Shown in pieces: positions 53,271 through 61,222 of a stretch of DNA of 64,000 nucleotides (positions are counted from its first letter, which is position 1; every line of letters begins with the position of its first letter). A program made the position numbers and the translations under genes. This DNA comes from Streptomyces luteolus (GTDB lineage: Bacteria > Actinomycetota > Actinomycetes > Streptomycetales > Streptomycetaceae), in assembly GCF_029968015.1 (NCBI RefSeq), contig NZ_JASCIS010000019.1, forward strand, positions 62,001-126,000, given 5' to 3'. The notes below the pieces were generated by a model. The model was not told the DNA's origin. It worked only from the letters and a program-made list of their open reading frames with translations, and made no database searches.

Positions 53271-53302
53271 GTCCAAGGACAACGAATTTCATCGGTTTGG
53301 AC
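53271..53302. promoter_or_regulatory. Candidate operator between aldehyde dehydrogenase and Lrp genes
   Basis: gtccaa (53271-53276) and ttggac (53297-53302) flank an AT-richer core that includes aacgaatttcatcgg, 37 bp before the Lrp start. The position in the divergent 230-bp gap and the imperfect symmetry fit autoregulation by the Lrp/AsnC protein, which is inference. Confidence 0.4.
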
Positions 53303-53338
53303 TTGCGGGACAGACGACCCGTCGTGCACAGTGAGGGC

Positions 53339-53830
53339 GTGGCCAGTCGAAGCGCAGACTCCCCCAGGACCGGAAACGGCTCTCCCTCCGTGGACGCCGT
53401 CTCCCTCGCCATCATCGAGCAGTTGCAGGAGGACGGGCGCCGCCCGTACGCCGCGATCGGCAAGGCCGTGGGCCTGTCCGAAGCGGCCGTACGCCAGCGC
53501 GTCCAGAAGCTGCTCGACCAGGGCGTGATGCAGATCGTCGCCGTCACGGACCCGCTCACCGTGGGCTTCCGGCGGCAGGCGATGGTCGGCATCAACGTCG
53601 AGGGCGATACGGACCCGGTGGCGGAAGCGCTGTCGGCGATGCCCGAAGTCGAGTACATCGTGATCACCGCCGGCTCCTTCGACCTGATGGTCGAGGTCGT
53701 CTGCGAGGACGACGACCAGCTGCTCGACGTGATCCAGAAACGCATCCGGACCCTCCCCGGCGTGCGCTCCACCGAGAGCTTCGTCTACCTCAAGCTCAAG
53801 AAGCAGACCTATATGTGGGGAACCCGATAG
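53339..53830 (+). CDS. Lrp/AsnC family transcriptional regulator
   Basis: A 163-residue regulator. The winged HTH is VDAVSLAIIEQLQEDGRRPY, then AAIGKAVGLSEAAVRQRVQKLLDQG; the C-terminal RAM ligand-binding domain has VGINVEGDTDPVAEAL and YIVITAGSFDLMVEVVCED. It lies between the divergent second aminobutyraldehyde dehydrogenase gene and the aminotransferase gene that follows it, so it probably controls both. GTG 53339 is chosen from the family N-terminus; an in-frame GTG at 53324 is possible. Confidence 0.92.
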   Translation: MASRSADSPRTGNGSPSVDAVSLAIIEQLQEDGRRPYAAIGKAVGLSEAAVRQRVQKLLDQGVMQIVAVTDPLTVGFRRQAMVGINVEGDTDPVAEALSAMPEVEYIVITAGSFDLMVEVVCEDDDQLLDVIQKRIRTLPGVRSTESFVYLKLKKQTYMWGTR

Positions 53831-53832
53831 CC

Positions 53833-55194
53833 GTGAGCCAGGACCTCAGCCGAACCGCGTACGACCACCTGTGGATGCACTTCACCCGCATGTCCTCGTA
53901 CGAGAACGCGCCCGTGCCGACCATCGTCCGCGGTGAGGGCACGAACATCTACGACGACAAGGGCAAGCGCTACATCGACGGCCTCGCCGGCCTCTTCGTG
54001 GTCAACGCAGGCCACGGCCGCGTCGAGCTCGCCGAGACCGCGTACAAGCAGGCGCAGGAGCTCGCCTTCTTCCCGGTCTGGTCGTACGCCCACCCCAAGG
54101 CCGTGGAGCTGGCCGAGCGCCTCGCGGACTACGCGCCGGGCGACCTCAACAAGGTCTTCTTCACCACCGGTGGCGGCGAGGCCGTCGAGACCGCCTGGAA
54201 GCTCGCCAAGCAGTACTTCAAGCTGCAGGGCAAGCACACCAAGTACAAGGTGATCTCCCGCGCGGTGGCCTACCACGGCACCCCGCAGGGCGCCCTGTCC
54301 ATCACCGGCCTGCCCGGCCTGAAGGCCCCCTTCGAGCCGCTCGTCCCGGGCGCGCACAAGGTGCCGAACACCAACATCTACCGCGCCCCGATTCACGGCG
54401 ACGACCCCGAGGCCTTCGGCCGCTGGGCCGCCGACCAGATCGAGCAGCAGATCCTCTTCGAGGGCCCCGAGACCGTCGCGGCCGTCTTCCTCGAGCCCGT
54501 GCAGAACGCCGGTGGCTGCTTCCCGCCGCCGCCCGGCTACTTCCAGCGCGTGCGCGAGATCTGCGACCAGTACGACGTGCTGCTCGTCTCGGACGAGACG
54601 ATCTGCGCCTTCGGCCGCCTGGGCACGATGTTCGCCTGTGACAAGTTCGGCTACGTCCCGGACATGATCACCTGCGCCAAGGGCATGACCTCGGGCTACT
54701 CCCCGATCGGCGCCTGCATCATCTCGGACCGCCTCGCGGAGCCGTTCTACAAGGGCGACAACACCTTCCTGCACGGCTACACCTTCGGCGGCCACCCGGT
54801 CTCCTCGGCCGTGGCGCTCTCCAACTTCGACATCTTCGAGCGCGAGGGCCTGAACAAGCACGTCCTCGACAACGAGGCGAACTTCTTCAACACCCTCGGC
54901 AAGCTGCACGACCTGCCGATCGTCGGCGACGTCCGCGGCAACGGCTTCTTCTACGGCATCGAGCTCGTGAAGGACAAGGCCACCAAGGAGTCCTTCAACG
55001 ACGAGGAGACCGAGCGCGTCCTGTACGGCTTCCTCTCCAAGGCGCTGTACGACGCCGGCCTCTACTGCCGTGCCGACGACCGCGGCGACCCGGTCATCCA
55101 GCTGGCGCCGCCGCTGATCGCCGACCAGTCGACGTTCGACGAGATCGAGCAGATCCTGCGGAACGTCCTCACGGAGGCGTGGACCAAGCTGTAA
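53833..55194 (+). CDS. Class III aminotransferase, probably putrescine aminotransferase
   Basis: A 453-residue PLP enzyme. Visible blocks are GLAGLFVVNAGHGRVELAE, FFTTGGGEAVETAWKLAKQYF, LEPVQNAGGCFPPPPGYF, SDETICAFGRLGTMFACD and the PLP lysine in TCAKGMTSGYSPIGACI. This omega-aminotransferase group includes diamine:pyruvate enzymes. With the aldehyde dehydrogenases it could convert putrescine to GABA. GTG 53833 has GGGGAA 10 nt upstream; a GTG at 53815, within the regulator gene, would give MGNPIA first and overlap by 16 bp. Confidence 0.9.
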   Translation: MSQDLSRTAYDHLWMHFTRMSSYENAPVPTIVRGEGTNIYDDKGKRYIDGLAGLFVVNAGHGRVELAETAYKQAQELAFFPVWSYAHPKAVELAERLADYAPGDLNKVFFTTGGGEAVETAWKLAKQYFKLQGKHTKYKVISRAVAYHGTPQGALSITGLPGLKAPFEPLVPGAHKVPNTNIYRAPIHGDDPEAFGRWAADQIEQQILFEGPETVAAVFLEPVQNAGGCFPPPPGYFQRVREICDQYDVLLVSDETICAFGRLGTMFACDKFGYVPDMITCAKGMTSGYSPIGACIISDRLAEPFYKGDNTFLHGYTFGGHPVSSAVALSNFDIFEREGLNKHVLDNEANFFNTLGKLHDLPIVGDVRGNGFFYGIELVKDKATKESFNDEETERVLYGFLSKALYDAGLYCRADDRGDPVIQLAPPLIADQSTFDEIEQILRNVLTEAWTKL

Positions 55195-55219
55195 GAGAGG
55201 CGCGGACCAAGCTGTAAGC
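55174..55219 (+). repeat. Tandem 23-bp duplication of the aminotransferase 3' end
   Basis: Two copies of a 23-bp unit, gaggcgtggaccaagctgta-aga (55174-55196) and gaggcgcggaccaagctgta-agc (55197-55219), with two differences. The first contains the codons AWTKL and the stop; the second is untranslated. It shows a recent slippage or duplication event. Confidence 0.9.
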
Positions 55220-55241
55220 AGCCAGAAGTCCTACGTATCAC

Positions 55242-55290
55242 CACGGCCCGGGTGCCCCGTTCGAGTGAGAACGCGTGCCCCCGGGCCGTG
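55242..55290 (+). terminator. Terminator after the aminotransferase
   Basis: Arms cacggcccggg (55242-55252) and cccgggccgtg (55280-55290) are perfect 11-bp complements; an inner stem cgttc / gaacg extends the hairpin. It lies 47 bp after the stop. Confidence 0.8.
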
Positions 55291-55444
55291 TGCTGTCCTT
55301 ATTGTCACCATTTGCCCGGGGTAATTTCCTACGGTTCCTGTGACCGATCGGCCCAGTGACTCGTTCCCCCGTACGGGGGACGGCACCGCACTGATCAAAC
55401 GTGCGCCTTCCACGCCCTTCGTAACCGAACCGAGGTGTATCGCC

Positions 55445-56179
55445 ATGGTGGCCCCACCGGACAACGACGTGCTGTGGGCACGCACCCTGCACTTCTCGCG
55501 CGGCGGCACCCCCGCCCTCACCGGCATCTCCGTCGGCGTGCGCGAGCAGGAGATCCTCGCCGTGGTCGGCCCGCGCGGCAGCGGCAAGACGACCCTCCTG
55601 CAGTGCCTCTCCGGTCAGCTCGTCGCACAGCGGGGCGAGGTCTGGTTCAACTCCACGCCCGTGCACACCATGGGCCGAGCCCTCCGCGAACGGCTGCGCC
55701 GCGACAAGTTCGGCTGGATCGACCCGCGGCCCCGCCTCGTCGCCGAACTCACCGCGTGGGAGAACGCCGCCCTGCCGCTGCTGCTGCACGGCACCGGCAA
55801 CCGCGCCGCCCGCAAGGCCGCCCTGGAGTGGCTGGACCGCCTCGACATCGGCAACCTCGCCCGCAAGCGACCGCACGCCCTCAGTCAGGCCGAACGTCAA
55901 CGTGTCGCCGTGGCGCGGGCGTTGGTCAACCAGCCGACGGTCCTCTTCGCCGACGAGCCCACCGCGCCGCTGCACCGCGCCGACCGCGCGCACATCCTGC
56001 GCACCCTCACCACGGCGGCCCGCTCGCACGGCATCACCGTCGTCCTCGCCACCCATGACGCCGACGTCGCGGCCTTCGCCGACCGCGGGGTCGGCCTCCT
56101 GGACGGCCGCCTCGTCAACACCGTCCCGCTGCCCGCGGACGCGCAGTCGGAAGGCGCGGCGTGCTCGCTCTCCGTCTAG
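55445..56179 (+). CDS. ABC exporter ATPase with degenerate motifs
   Basis: A 244-residue ATPase of the MacB/LolD size class. Walker A GPRGSGKTT (43-51) and Walker B TVLFADEP are intact, and the switch His is in LATHD. The Q-loop Gln is replaced (GWIDPRP at 90-96), the signature reads LSQAERQRVA rather than LSGGQ, and the D-loop is APLHRAD. It still keeps the Walker B Asp-Glu, so hydrolysis may occur. ATG 55445 has GAGGTG upstream; a GTG at 55340 would add 35 residues. Confidence 0.85.
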   Translation: MVAPPDNDVLWARTLHFSRGGTPALTGISVGVREQEILAVVGPRGSGKTTLLQCLSGQLVAQRGEVWFNSTPVHTMGRALRERLRRDKFGWIDPRPRLVAELTAWENAALPLLLHGTGNRAARKAALEWLDRLDIGNLARKRPHALSQAERQRVAVARALVNQPTVLFADEPTAPLHRADRAHILRTLTTAARSHGITVVLATHDADVAAFADRGVGLLDGRLVNTVPLPADAQSEGAACSLSV

Positions 56180-57384
56180 CCCGCGGCGCCCACCCCCTCG
56201 TCCTGCTCCGCCGGCTCGCGGTCGCCGCCGCCTCCGCCGGCACCGGCTTCCTGCTGCTGTGCGCCCTGGGGTACGCGCTCGGCCACCCGCAGGCCGCCGG
56301 CTCGTCCGCGCTACGGCTCGTCTGGTGCCTCGTACCGCTCGCCGCCACCGTCCAGTTCGCGGTGGCCGTCGCCCGTACCGACCCGGCGACCCGGCCGCGC
56401 GCCGCGCTGTTCACCGCCGGCCTCGGACCGGCCCGCCTGATGCTGCTCTCCGCGATCTCCACGGCGATCGCCTGCACGCTCGGCTCGATGGTGGCCCTGC
56501 TGTTCTTCCTGCATCTGCGCGGCGACATCAGCGGCCTCCCGCTGGACGGCGCCGCCGCCGAACTCCTCGGCGCGGGGCAGCCGTTGCCGGTCGCCGCGGT
56601 CTGCACGCTGCTGCTGATCGTCCCGGTCGCCGGAACCGTCGCGGGCGCCCTCGCCCTGCGGCCCCGTACCGCCAAGTCCGGTACGCGCAAGGGCAGTTCG
56701 GGCGAGGAGAGCGCGGAGAACACCGAAGCGGCCGTCGGCCCCGGGGTCGCGGACGGCGAGCCCGCGCCGCCCCTGCCCCAGCCCGCCGGGCTCCCCTGGG
56801 GTGTGGCCCTGATGGCGATCGGCCTCGCGGTGGAGACGTACGCGGCACGTGACGCGTCCGGCGCCTCCGGCTTCCCGCTGCCCGGCCGGCTCGCCTCGTC
56901 CTCGGCGGCGGTGCTCGGCGGCTGGGCGATCACCGCGTTCGGCCTCGCCCTCGCCGGTCCCGCGCTCACGTACCTGTGCGGGCAGCTGCTTCAGTCGGCC
57001 AGGCCCGGCGCCGCCCGGCTGCTCGCGGGCCGCGCCCTGCAGGAGGAGGCCCGCCGCATCGGCCGCCCGCTCGGCGTCCTGTGCGCGGTCGCGTCCGCCG
57101 GGCTCGCCGGGCTGCACCTGTACAGCGGCGCCGCGCCGCGCGTCGGCCCGCTGACGGTGCTCGGCGGCACTCTGGTCGCCGGGTGCGCGGTCCTCACCCT
57201 CGCCACCGCCGCGATCGAGGCCCGCCAGTCCCGCTCCGACACCACCGCCGCCCTGCTGAAGCTCGGCGCTCCCGCGTCGATGCTGCGCGGCGCCGCGGGA
57301 CTGCGGGCCCTCGCCCTGCTCGCCGTGTTCGGCCCGCTCACCTGGCTGGTCGGCACGCTCGCGGCGGCCCCGCTGACGGGCTGA
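56161..57384 (+). CDS. ABC exporter membrane protein
   Basis: A 407-residue protein with about eight hydrophobic helices (GFLLLCALGYALGHP, LLSAISTAIACTLGSMVALLFFLHL, and SAAVLGGWAITAFGLALAGPALTYL near the C-terminal half). A soluble charged loop (RPRTAKSGTRKGSSGEESAEN) lies in the middle. The pattern fits an FtsX-like or small exporter permease. It overlaps the ATPase gene by 19 bp and starts with GTG 56161, so the two form one transporter. The substrate is unknown. Confidence 0.82.
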   Translation: MLALRLARGAHPLVLLRRLAVAAASAGTGFLLLCALGYALGHPQAAGSSALRLVWCLVPLAATVQFAVAVARTDPATRPRAALFTAGLGPARLMLLSAISTAIACTLGSMVALLFFLHLRGDISGLPLDGAAAELLGAGQPLPVAAVCTLLLIVPVAGTVAGALALRPRTAKSGTRKGSSGEESAENTEAAVGPGVADGEPAPPLPQPAGLPWGVALMAIGLAVETYAARDASGASGFPLPGRLASSSAAVLGGWAITAFGLALAGPALTYLCGQLLQSARPGAARLLAGRALQEEARRIGRPLGVLCAVASAGLAGLHLYSGAAPRVGPLTVLGGTLVAGCAVLTLATAAIEARQSRSDTTAALLKLGAPASMLRGAAGLRALALLAVFGPLTWLVGTLAAAPLTG

Positions 57385-57391
57385 ACCACCC

Positions 57392-57432
57392 TGCGCGGCG
57401 GGCCGGCCACCCCGGCAGTCGGCCGCCGCGCA
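57392..57432 (+). terminator. Terminator after ABC exporter
   Basis: tgcgcggcgg (57392-57401) / ccgccgcgca (57423-57432), perfect 10-bp stem with 21-nt loop, 8 bp past the permease stop. Confidence 0.7.
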
Positions 57433-57569
57433 CCTCGGAAAAAAACTTCGCCAATTCCCGGCGCCCACCGATGAGTTCCGCGCGTCCCCCCGGTCTACCC
57501 CCATAACGGCACGTCAAGTACGGCAGGCCGGACCGGAGATGGACCCCTCACGACTCCACGGAGCCCCAC

Positions 57570-57989
57570 ATGGCCGCGCGCCCGCACCAGCAGATGGTCT
57601 TCATCAACCTCGCCGTCCAGGACGTCGAGCTGTCGAAGAAGTTCTTCACCGAGATCGGCTACGACCTCAACCCGCTGTTCTGCGACGACGAGACCGCCTG
57701 CGTGACCATCAGCGACACCATCGTCCTGATGCTCCTCCAGGAGAAGAAGTTCGCCCGCTTCACCGTGAAGCCGGTCGCGGACGCCACCCGTTCCACGGAG
57801 GCCCTGATCTGCCTGAGCGCCGAGAGCCGCCGCCAGGTCGACGAGCTCGTCGACCGCGCCCTCGCCGCGGGCGGCTCCCCCGCCGCCGAGCCCAGCGAGA
57901 TGGGCTTCATGTACGGCCGCTCCTTCCTGGACCCCGACGGCCACCACTTCGAGGTCCTCTGGATGGACCAGAGCGCGGTGCAGGGCTGA
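57570..57989 (+). CDS. VOC (glyoxalase-fold) family protein
   Basis: A 139-residue protein of the vicinal-oxygen-chelate fold: QMVFINLAVQDVELSKKFFTEIGY, ISDTIVLMLLQEKKFARF, EPSEMGFMYGRSFLDPDGHHFEVLWMD. The final block carries the usual metal-binding Glu. Such proteins are lactoylglutathione lyase-like or bind small hydrophobic compounds. The substrate is unknown. ATG 57570 with GGAG upstream. Confidence 0.9.
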   Translation: MAARPHQQMVFINLAVQDVELSKKFFTEIGYDLNPLFCDDETACVTISDTIVLMLLQEKKFARFTVKPVADATRSTEALICLSAESRRQVDELVDRALAAGGSPAAEPSEMGFMYGRSFLDPDGHHFEVLWMDQSAVQG

Positions 57990-58020
57990 CCGACCGAGGC
58001 CCCGACCGGGGCCCGACCCC

Positions 58021-58087
58021 GGTGACCGACCGTGGCCCGACCCCGGTGACCGACCGTGGCCCGACCCCGGTGACCGACCGTGGCCCG
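58021..58087 (+). repeat. Tandem 24-bp repeat, about 2.8 copies
   Basis: Unit ggtgaccgaccgtggcccga-cccc starts at 58021, 58045 and 58069; the last copy is cut after 19 bp. A degenerate first unit lies at 57989-58020. It sits in the 150-bp gap between the VOC and LOG genes. Confidence 0.9.
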
Positions 58088-58090
58088 GAC

Positions 58091-58128
58091 AGAGGCGGTA
58101 CGGCAGGCCCGCCGGCCGCACCGCCTCT
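58091..58128. promoter_or_regulatory. 9-bp inverted repeat before the LOG gene
   Basis: agaggcggt (58091-58099) / accgcctct (58120-58128), perfect, 20-nt spacer, ending 11 bp before the GTG at 58140. It may end the VOC transcript or act as an operator. Confidence 0.45.
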
Positions 58129-58139
58129 ACGATGACCGC

Positions 58140-59246
58140 GTGTCCGACCATCCCGACCTCGAGATCGCCTCCCTCGCCGAGTTCGACACCGCCGTCGCCG
58201 CGCACGGCACCCTCGCCGACCACCGCGTCCAGGCCGTCGACCTGACCGAGCGGAGCCACGCGCTGCTCTCCGTCGACACCGAAGGCGCCGTCTTCCTCGG
58301 CTGCCCGATGCACCCCGACGCGGCCGCGAAGGTACGCGCGGCGGGCGCCCTCGTCTTCCCGCCGGTGCCCGGCCTGCCCTTCGACCCGTACCGCGGCTCC
58401 CTGTACTCCCCCGACGAGCTCTTCGCGGGCCTCGCGCACGGCTACGAGGCGACGCCGGACGCCCGCGCGTACACCTGGTTCCAGGAGACGAAGGCGGGCG
58501 GCGACGTGTTCGCGTCGATGCTGCGCGCCGTGCACGACGACTCCATCTCGGACGCCCTGGACGAACTCCTCGCCGGGCAGCGGGTCGTGGGCGTGATGGG
58601 CGGGCACGCGATGGGCCGCGGCACGGACGCGTACGCGGGCGCCGCGCGCCTGGGCCGCACCCTGGCCCGCGCGGGCCTGACCGTCGCGACCGGCGGCGGC
58701 CCCGGCGCGATGGAGGCCGCGAACCTCGGCGCGTACGCGGCGCCGTACGAGGACGCGATGCTCGACGAGTCCCTCGAACTCCTCGCGAAGGCACCGTCGT
58801 TCACGCCGTCCGTCACCGACTGGGCGCGGGCCGCGTTCACGGTCCGCGAGCACTGGCCCGCGGGCGGCGACTCGGTGGGCATCCCCACCTGGTTCTACGG
58901 GCACGAGCCGCCGAACGCGTTCGCCGGGCACATCGGCAAGTACTTCGCCAATGCCACCCGCGAGGACGGCCTGCTCGCCCGCTCCACCGCCGGCGTGATC
59001 TTCCTGCCGGGCGCCGCGGGCACGGTCCAGGAGGTCTTCGACAACGCGACGCCCAACTACTACGAGTCGCGCGGCGCGCCCACCCCGATGGTCCTGGTCG
59101 GCCGCGCGCACTGGACCGAGCACCTCCCCGTCTGGCCGCTGCTGCGCTCGCTCGCCCGCGACCGCGCGATGGACACGCGGATCGCGCTGGTGGAGACCGT
59201 CGAGGAGGCCGCGGAGACGCTGAGCCGACCGGCCTCGGCACGCTGA
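58140..59246 (+). CDS. LOG-like Rossmann-fold nucleotide-binding protein
   Basis: A 368-residue protein. The C-terminal part resembles LOG (cytokinin-activating phosphoribohydrolase) proteins: VVGVMGGHAMGRGTDAY, LTVATGGGPGAMEAANLGAY, and IFLPGAAGTVQEVFDNA where the LOG motif is PGGxGTxxE (here Gly to Ala). About 150 residues at the N-terminus (DLEIASLAEFDTAVAAHGTL) are additional and not part of the short LOG family. GTG 58140 is chosen because it begins the conserved region. The substrate is unknown. Confidence 0.8.
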   Translation: MSDHPDLEIASLAEFDTAVAAHGTLADHRVQAVDLTERSHALLSVDTEGAVFLGCPMHPDAAAKVRAAGALVFPPVPGLPFDPYRGSLYSPDELFAGLAHGYEATPDARAYTWFQETKAGGDVFASMLRAVHDDSISDALDELLAGQRVVGVMGGHAMGRGTDAYAGAARLGRTLARAGLTVATGGGPGAMEAANLGAYAAPYEDAMLDESLELLAKAPSFTPSVTDWARAAFTVREHWPAGGDSVGIPTWFYGHEPPNAFAGHIGKYFANATREDGLLARSTAGVIFLPGAAGTVQEVFDNATPNYYESRGAPTPMVLVGRAHWTEHLPVWPLLRSLARDRAMDTRIALVETVEEAAETLSRPASAR

Positions 59247-59279
59247 AGGGCCCGCACCGTCGAGGCGGCGCGGGCCCTT
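59246..59279. terminator. Terminator between convergent genes
   Basis: aagggcccgc (59246-59255) / gcgggccctt (59270-59279), perfect 10-bp stem starting at the last base of the LOG stop codon, with T-rich ends on both strands; the minus-strand gene stops 34 bp away. Confidence 0.8.
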
Positions 59280-59312
59280 CGTACGTACGGCTACGGCGGT
59301 ACGGCTACGGCG

Positions 59313-60038
59313 TCAGCGGCGCGAACCGGCGAGCCGGGCGATGCCCCAGCCCGCGGCGGCGGCGAGGACGAGGCCGAGGAGGGAGAGCATCCCGGAGCCG
59401 GCGTCCGGGCCCCACCAGGCCTCGGCGGGGAAGAACGGCGCCTCCTTCAGGATGTAGAGGAAGTCGCCGTTCGAGACGTCCAGTTGTACGAACACGATGG
59501 CGTTGGTCTGGGCGAAGAACGCGCCGAGCATCGCGATGATCCCCGCCGAGATATGCGCACCGCTGCTGCGCCTCCCGACGAGTCCGGCGACGGCGCCGAC
59601 AGCGGCGCCGTTGAGCACCGCGTGTCCGAAGTACAGGGCCCGGCCGGTGGCTTCGTCGGTCAGGTTCTCGTACGAGGCGAAGATGATGCCCACGTAGATC
59701 AGCGACACCACGATCGAGACGAGCAGCCCGAGGAAGAACGCGCCGACCGGGCTGCCGCCACCGCGCTGCGGCGGGTAGTGCTGCGGCATGCCGCCCTGCA
59801 TCGGTCCCGGCTGGCCCGCGAACTGCGGCGGGACGGGCGGCTGCCCGGGAAAGCCCTGCTGCGGCACACCCTGCGGCGGGCCGGGCGGCGGACCGGCGGG
59901 GCCACCGGGCGGCGGGCCCACGGGCGGCTGCGGGGGCATCGGCGGGGGCGCGCCGGGCCCGGACGGCTGCGCGTACGGGTTGCCGCTGTCCGGCTGGGGC
60001 GGCTGCGGCTGAGAGGCGGGTTGCCAGGGCTGGCTCAT
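59313..60038 (-). CDS. Proline-rich membrane protein, unknown function
   Basis: A 241-residue protein. The first 95 residues are Pro, Gln and Gly (QPPQPDSGNPY, PPGGPAGPPPGPP). Then four hydrophobic helices follow: VGAFFLGLLVSIVVSLIYVGIIFA, ALYFGHAVLNGAAVGAVAGLVG, ISAGIIAMLGAFFAQTNAIVFV and LSLLGLVLAAAAGWGIARL. No catalytic motif is seen. The layout resembles the DUF4190 gene at 45095-46000. ATG 60038 with GGGGGA just upstream. Confidence 0.75.
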   Translation of the reverse strand: MSQPWQPASQPQPPQPDSGNPYAQPSGPGAPPPMPPQPPVGPPPGGPAGPPPGPPQGVPQQGFPGQPPVPPQFAGQPGPMQGGMPQHYPPQRGGGSPVGAFFLGLLVSIVVSLIYVGIIFASYENLTDEATGRALYFGHAVLNGAAVGAVAGLVGRRSSGAHISAGIIAMLGAFFAQTNAIVFVQLDVSNGDFLYILKEAPFFPAEAWWGPDAGSGMLSLLGLVLAAAAGWGIARLAGSRR

Positions 60039-60136
60039 TGGTCCCCCGGGAAGCGGAGCGAAGACTGAGGGTCCAAGCTATCAACGCGGTCAACAGGGCT
60101 GAACAGGCAGGACCCGCCGGGCCCGCACACCCGCCC

Positions 60137-60206
60137 CAGCCGAGCACGACCCCGACCCTGGCCCTGGCCCTGGCCCTGGCCCTGGCCGCCTCAGCCGAGC
60201 ACGACC
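60137..60206. repeat. Repeated gene end plus hexamer tract downstream of the ThiQ gene
   Basis: cagccgagcacgacc occurs at 60137-60151 and again at 60192-60206, where it is the last codons of the ATPase gene. Between them ccctgg is repeated about five times (60156-60185). This resembles the 3'-end duplication at 55174-55219 and points to slippage after the stop. Confidence 0.8.
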
Positions 60207-61222
60207 ACGTCCGCCCCGTCGAACGCGACGCCCACGCGGTCCCCGGTCTCCGGCGCGTCCCGCAGCGCGCAGGCCGCTTCGAGGCGGGGTGCCGAGGTGT
60301 CCTCCGGCTGAAGGTGGACGGCGACGTGCGTGCCGCGGAAGGTGCGGGCCGTGACCGTGCAGGTCAGCCCGTCGGTGGCGGGGACGAGCCGAACCCCGGC
60401 GGGGCGTACGAGCAGATCGTGGTGGCCCTGGGCGGAGCCGGGCGGCACGGGCAGCTTGCCCCACACGGTGTCCGCGGCCTCGCCGCTGACGGTGCCGGGT
60501 ACGACGTTGTCGAAGCCGAGGAAGCGGGCGACGAAGGCGTCGGCGGGCCGCTGCCACACGTCGAGGGGCGTGCCGCTCTGCGCGATCCGCCCGTCGCGCA
60601 TGACGACGACCCGGTCGGCGAGCGCGAAGGCCTCGCCCTGGTCGTGGGTGACGGCGAGCACGGTGGTGCCCAACTCCCCGAAGAGTTCGCGCAGTTCGAC
60701 GACGAGGCGTTCGCGCAGGGACCGGTCGAGCTGACCGAGCGGCTCGTCCAGCATCAGCAGCCGGGGCCGCGGGGCGAGCGCGCGGGCGAGGGCGACGCGC
60801 TGCTGCTCGCCGCCGGACAGCGAGGCCACGGCGCGGCGCGCCGCCCCGGGCAGCCCGACGAGTTCGAGCAACTCCCGTACGCGGGCGTCCTGTTCGGCGC
60901 GTGGTACGTGGTGCATGCGCAGGCCGAAGGCGACGTTGGCGCCGACGTCGCGCTGCGGGAACAGCTGGTGGTCCTGGAACATCAGGCCGACGCCGCGCCT
61001 GTGCGCGGGCACACCGGCCAGGTCGCGGTCGCCGAGCAGGACGCGGCCGCGGTCGGTGGCCTGGAGTCCGGCGACGACGCGGAGGAGCGTGGACTTGCCG
61101 CTGCCACTGGGGCCGAGCACGCACACGGTCTCGTGCTCGGCGACGTCGAGGTCGACGGCGTCGAGCGCGGTCTGGCCCGCGGGGCCGCCGAAGCGTACGG
61201 ACACGCCGTCGAGGCGCAGCAT
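60191..61222 (-). CDS. thiQ: Thiamine-type ABC transporter ATPase
   Basis: A 343-residue ATPase: Walker A GPSGSGKST, Q-loop MFQDHQLFPQRDVGANV, signature SLSGGEQQRVALARAL, Walker B LLMLDEPLGQLD, switch His VTHDQGEAF, then a C-terminal TOBE-like domain. All motifs are intact. The ATG at 61222 shares one base with the permease stop. The assignment to thiamine comes from the binding protein of this operon; the ATPase alone could serve iron or sulfate importers. Confidence 0.88.
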   Translation of the reverse strand: MLRLDGVSVRFGGPAGQTALDAVDLDVAEHETVCVLGPSGSGKSTLLRVVAGLQATDRGRVLLGDRDLAGVPAHRRGVGLMFQDHQLFPQRDVGANVAFGLRMHHVPRAEQDARVRELLELVGLPGAARRAVASLSGGEQQRVALARALAPRPRLLMLDEPLGQLDRSLRERLVVELRELFGELGTTVLAVTHDQGEAFALADRVVVMRDGRIAQSGTPLDVWQRPADAFVARFLGFDNVVPGTVSGEAADTVWGKLPVPPGSAQGHHDLLVRPAGVRLVPATDGLTCTVTARTFRGTHVAVHLQPEDTSAPRLEAACALRDAPETGDRVGVAFDGADVVVLG

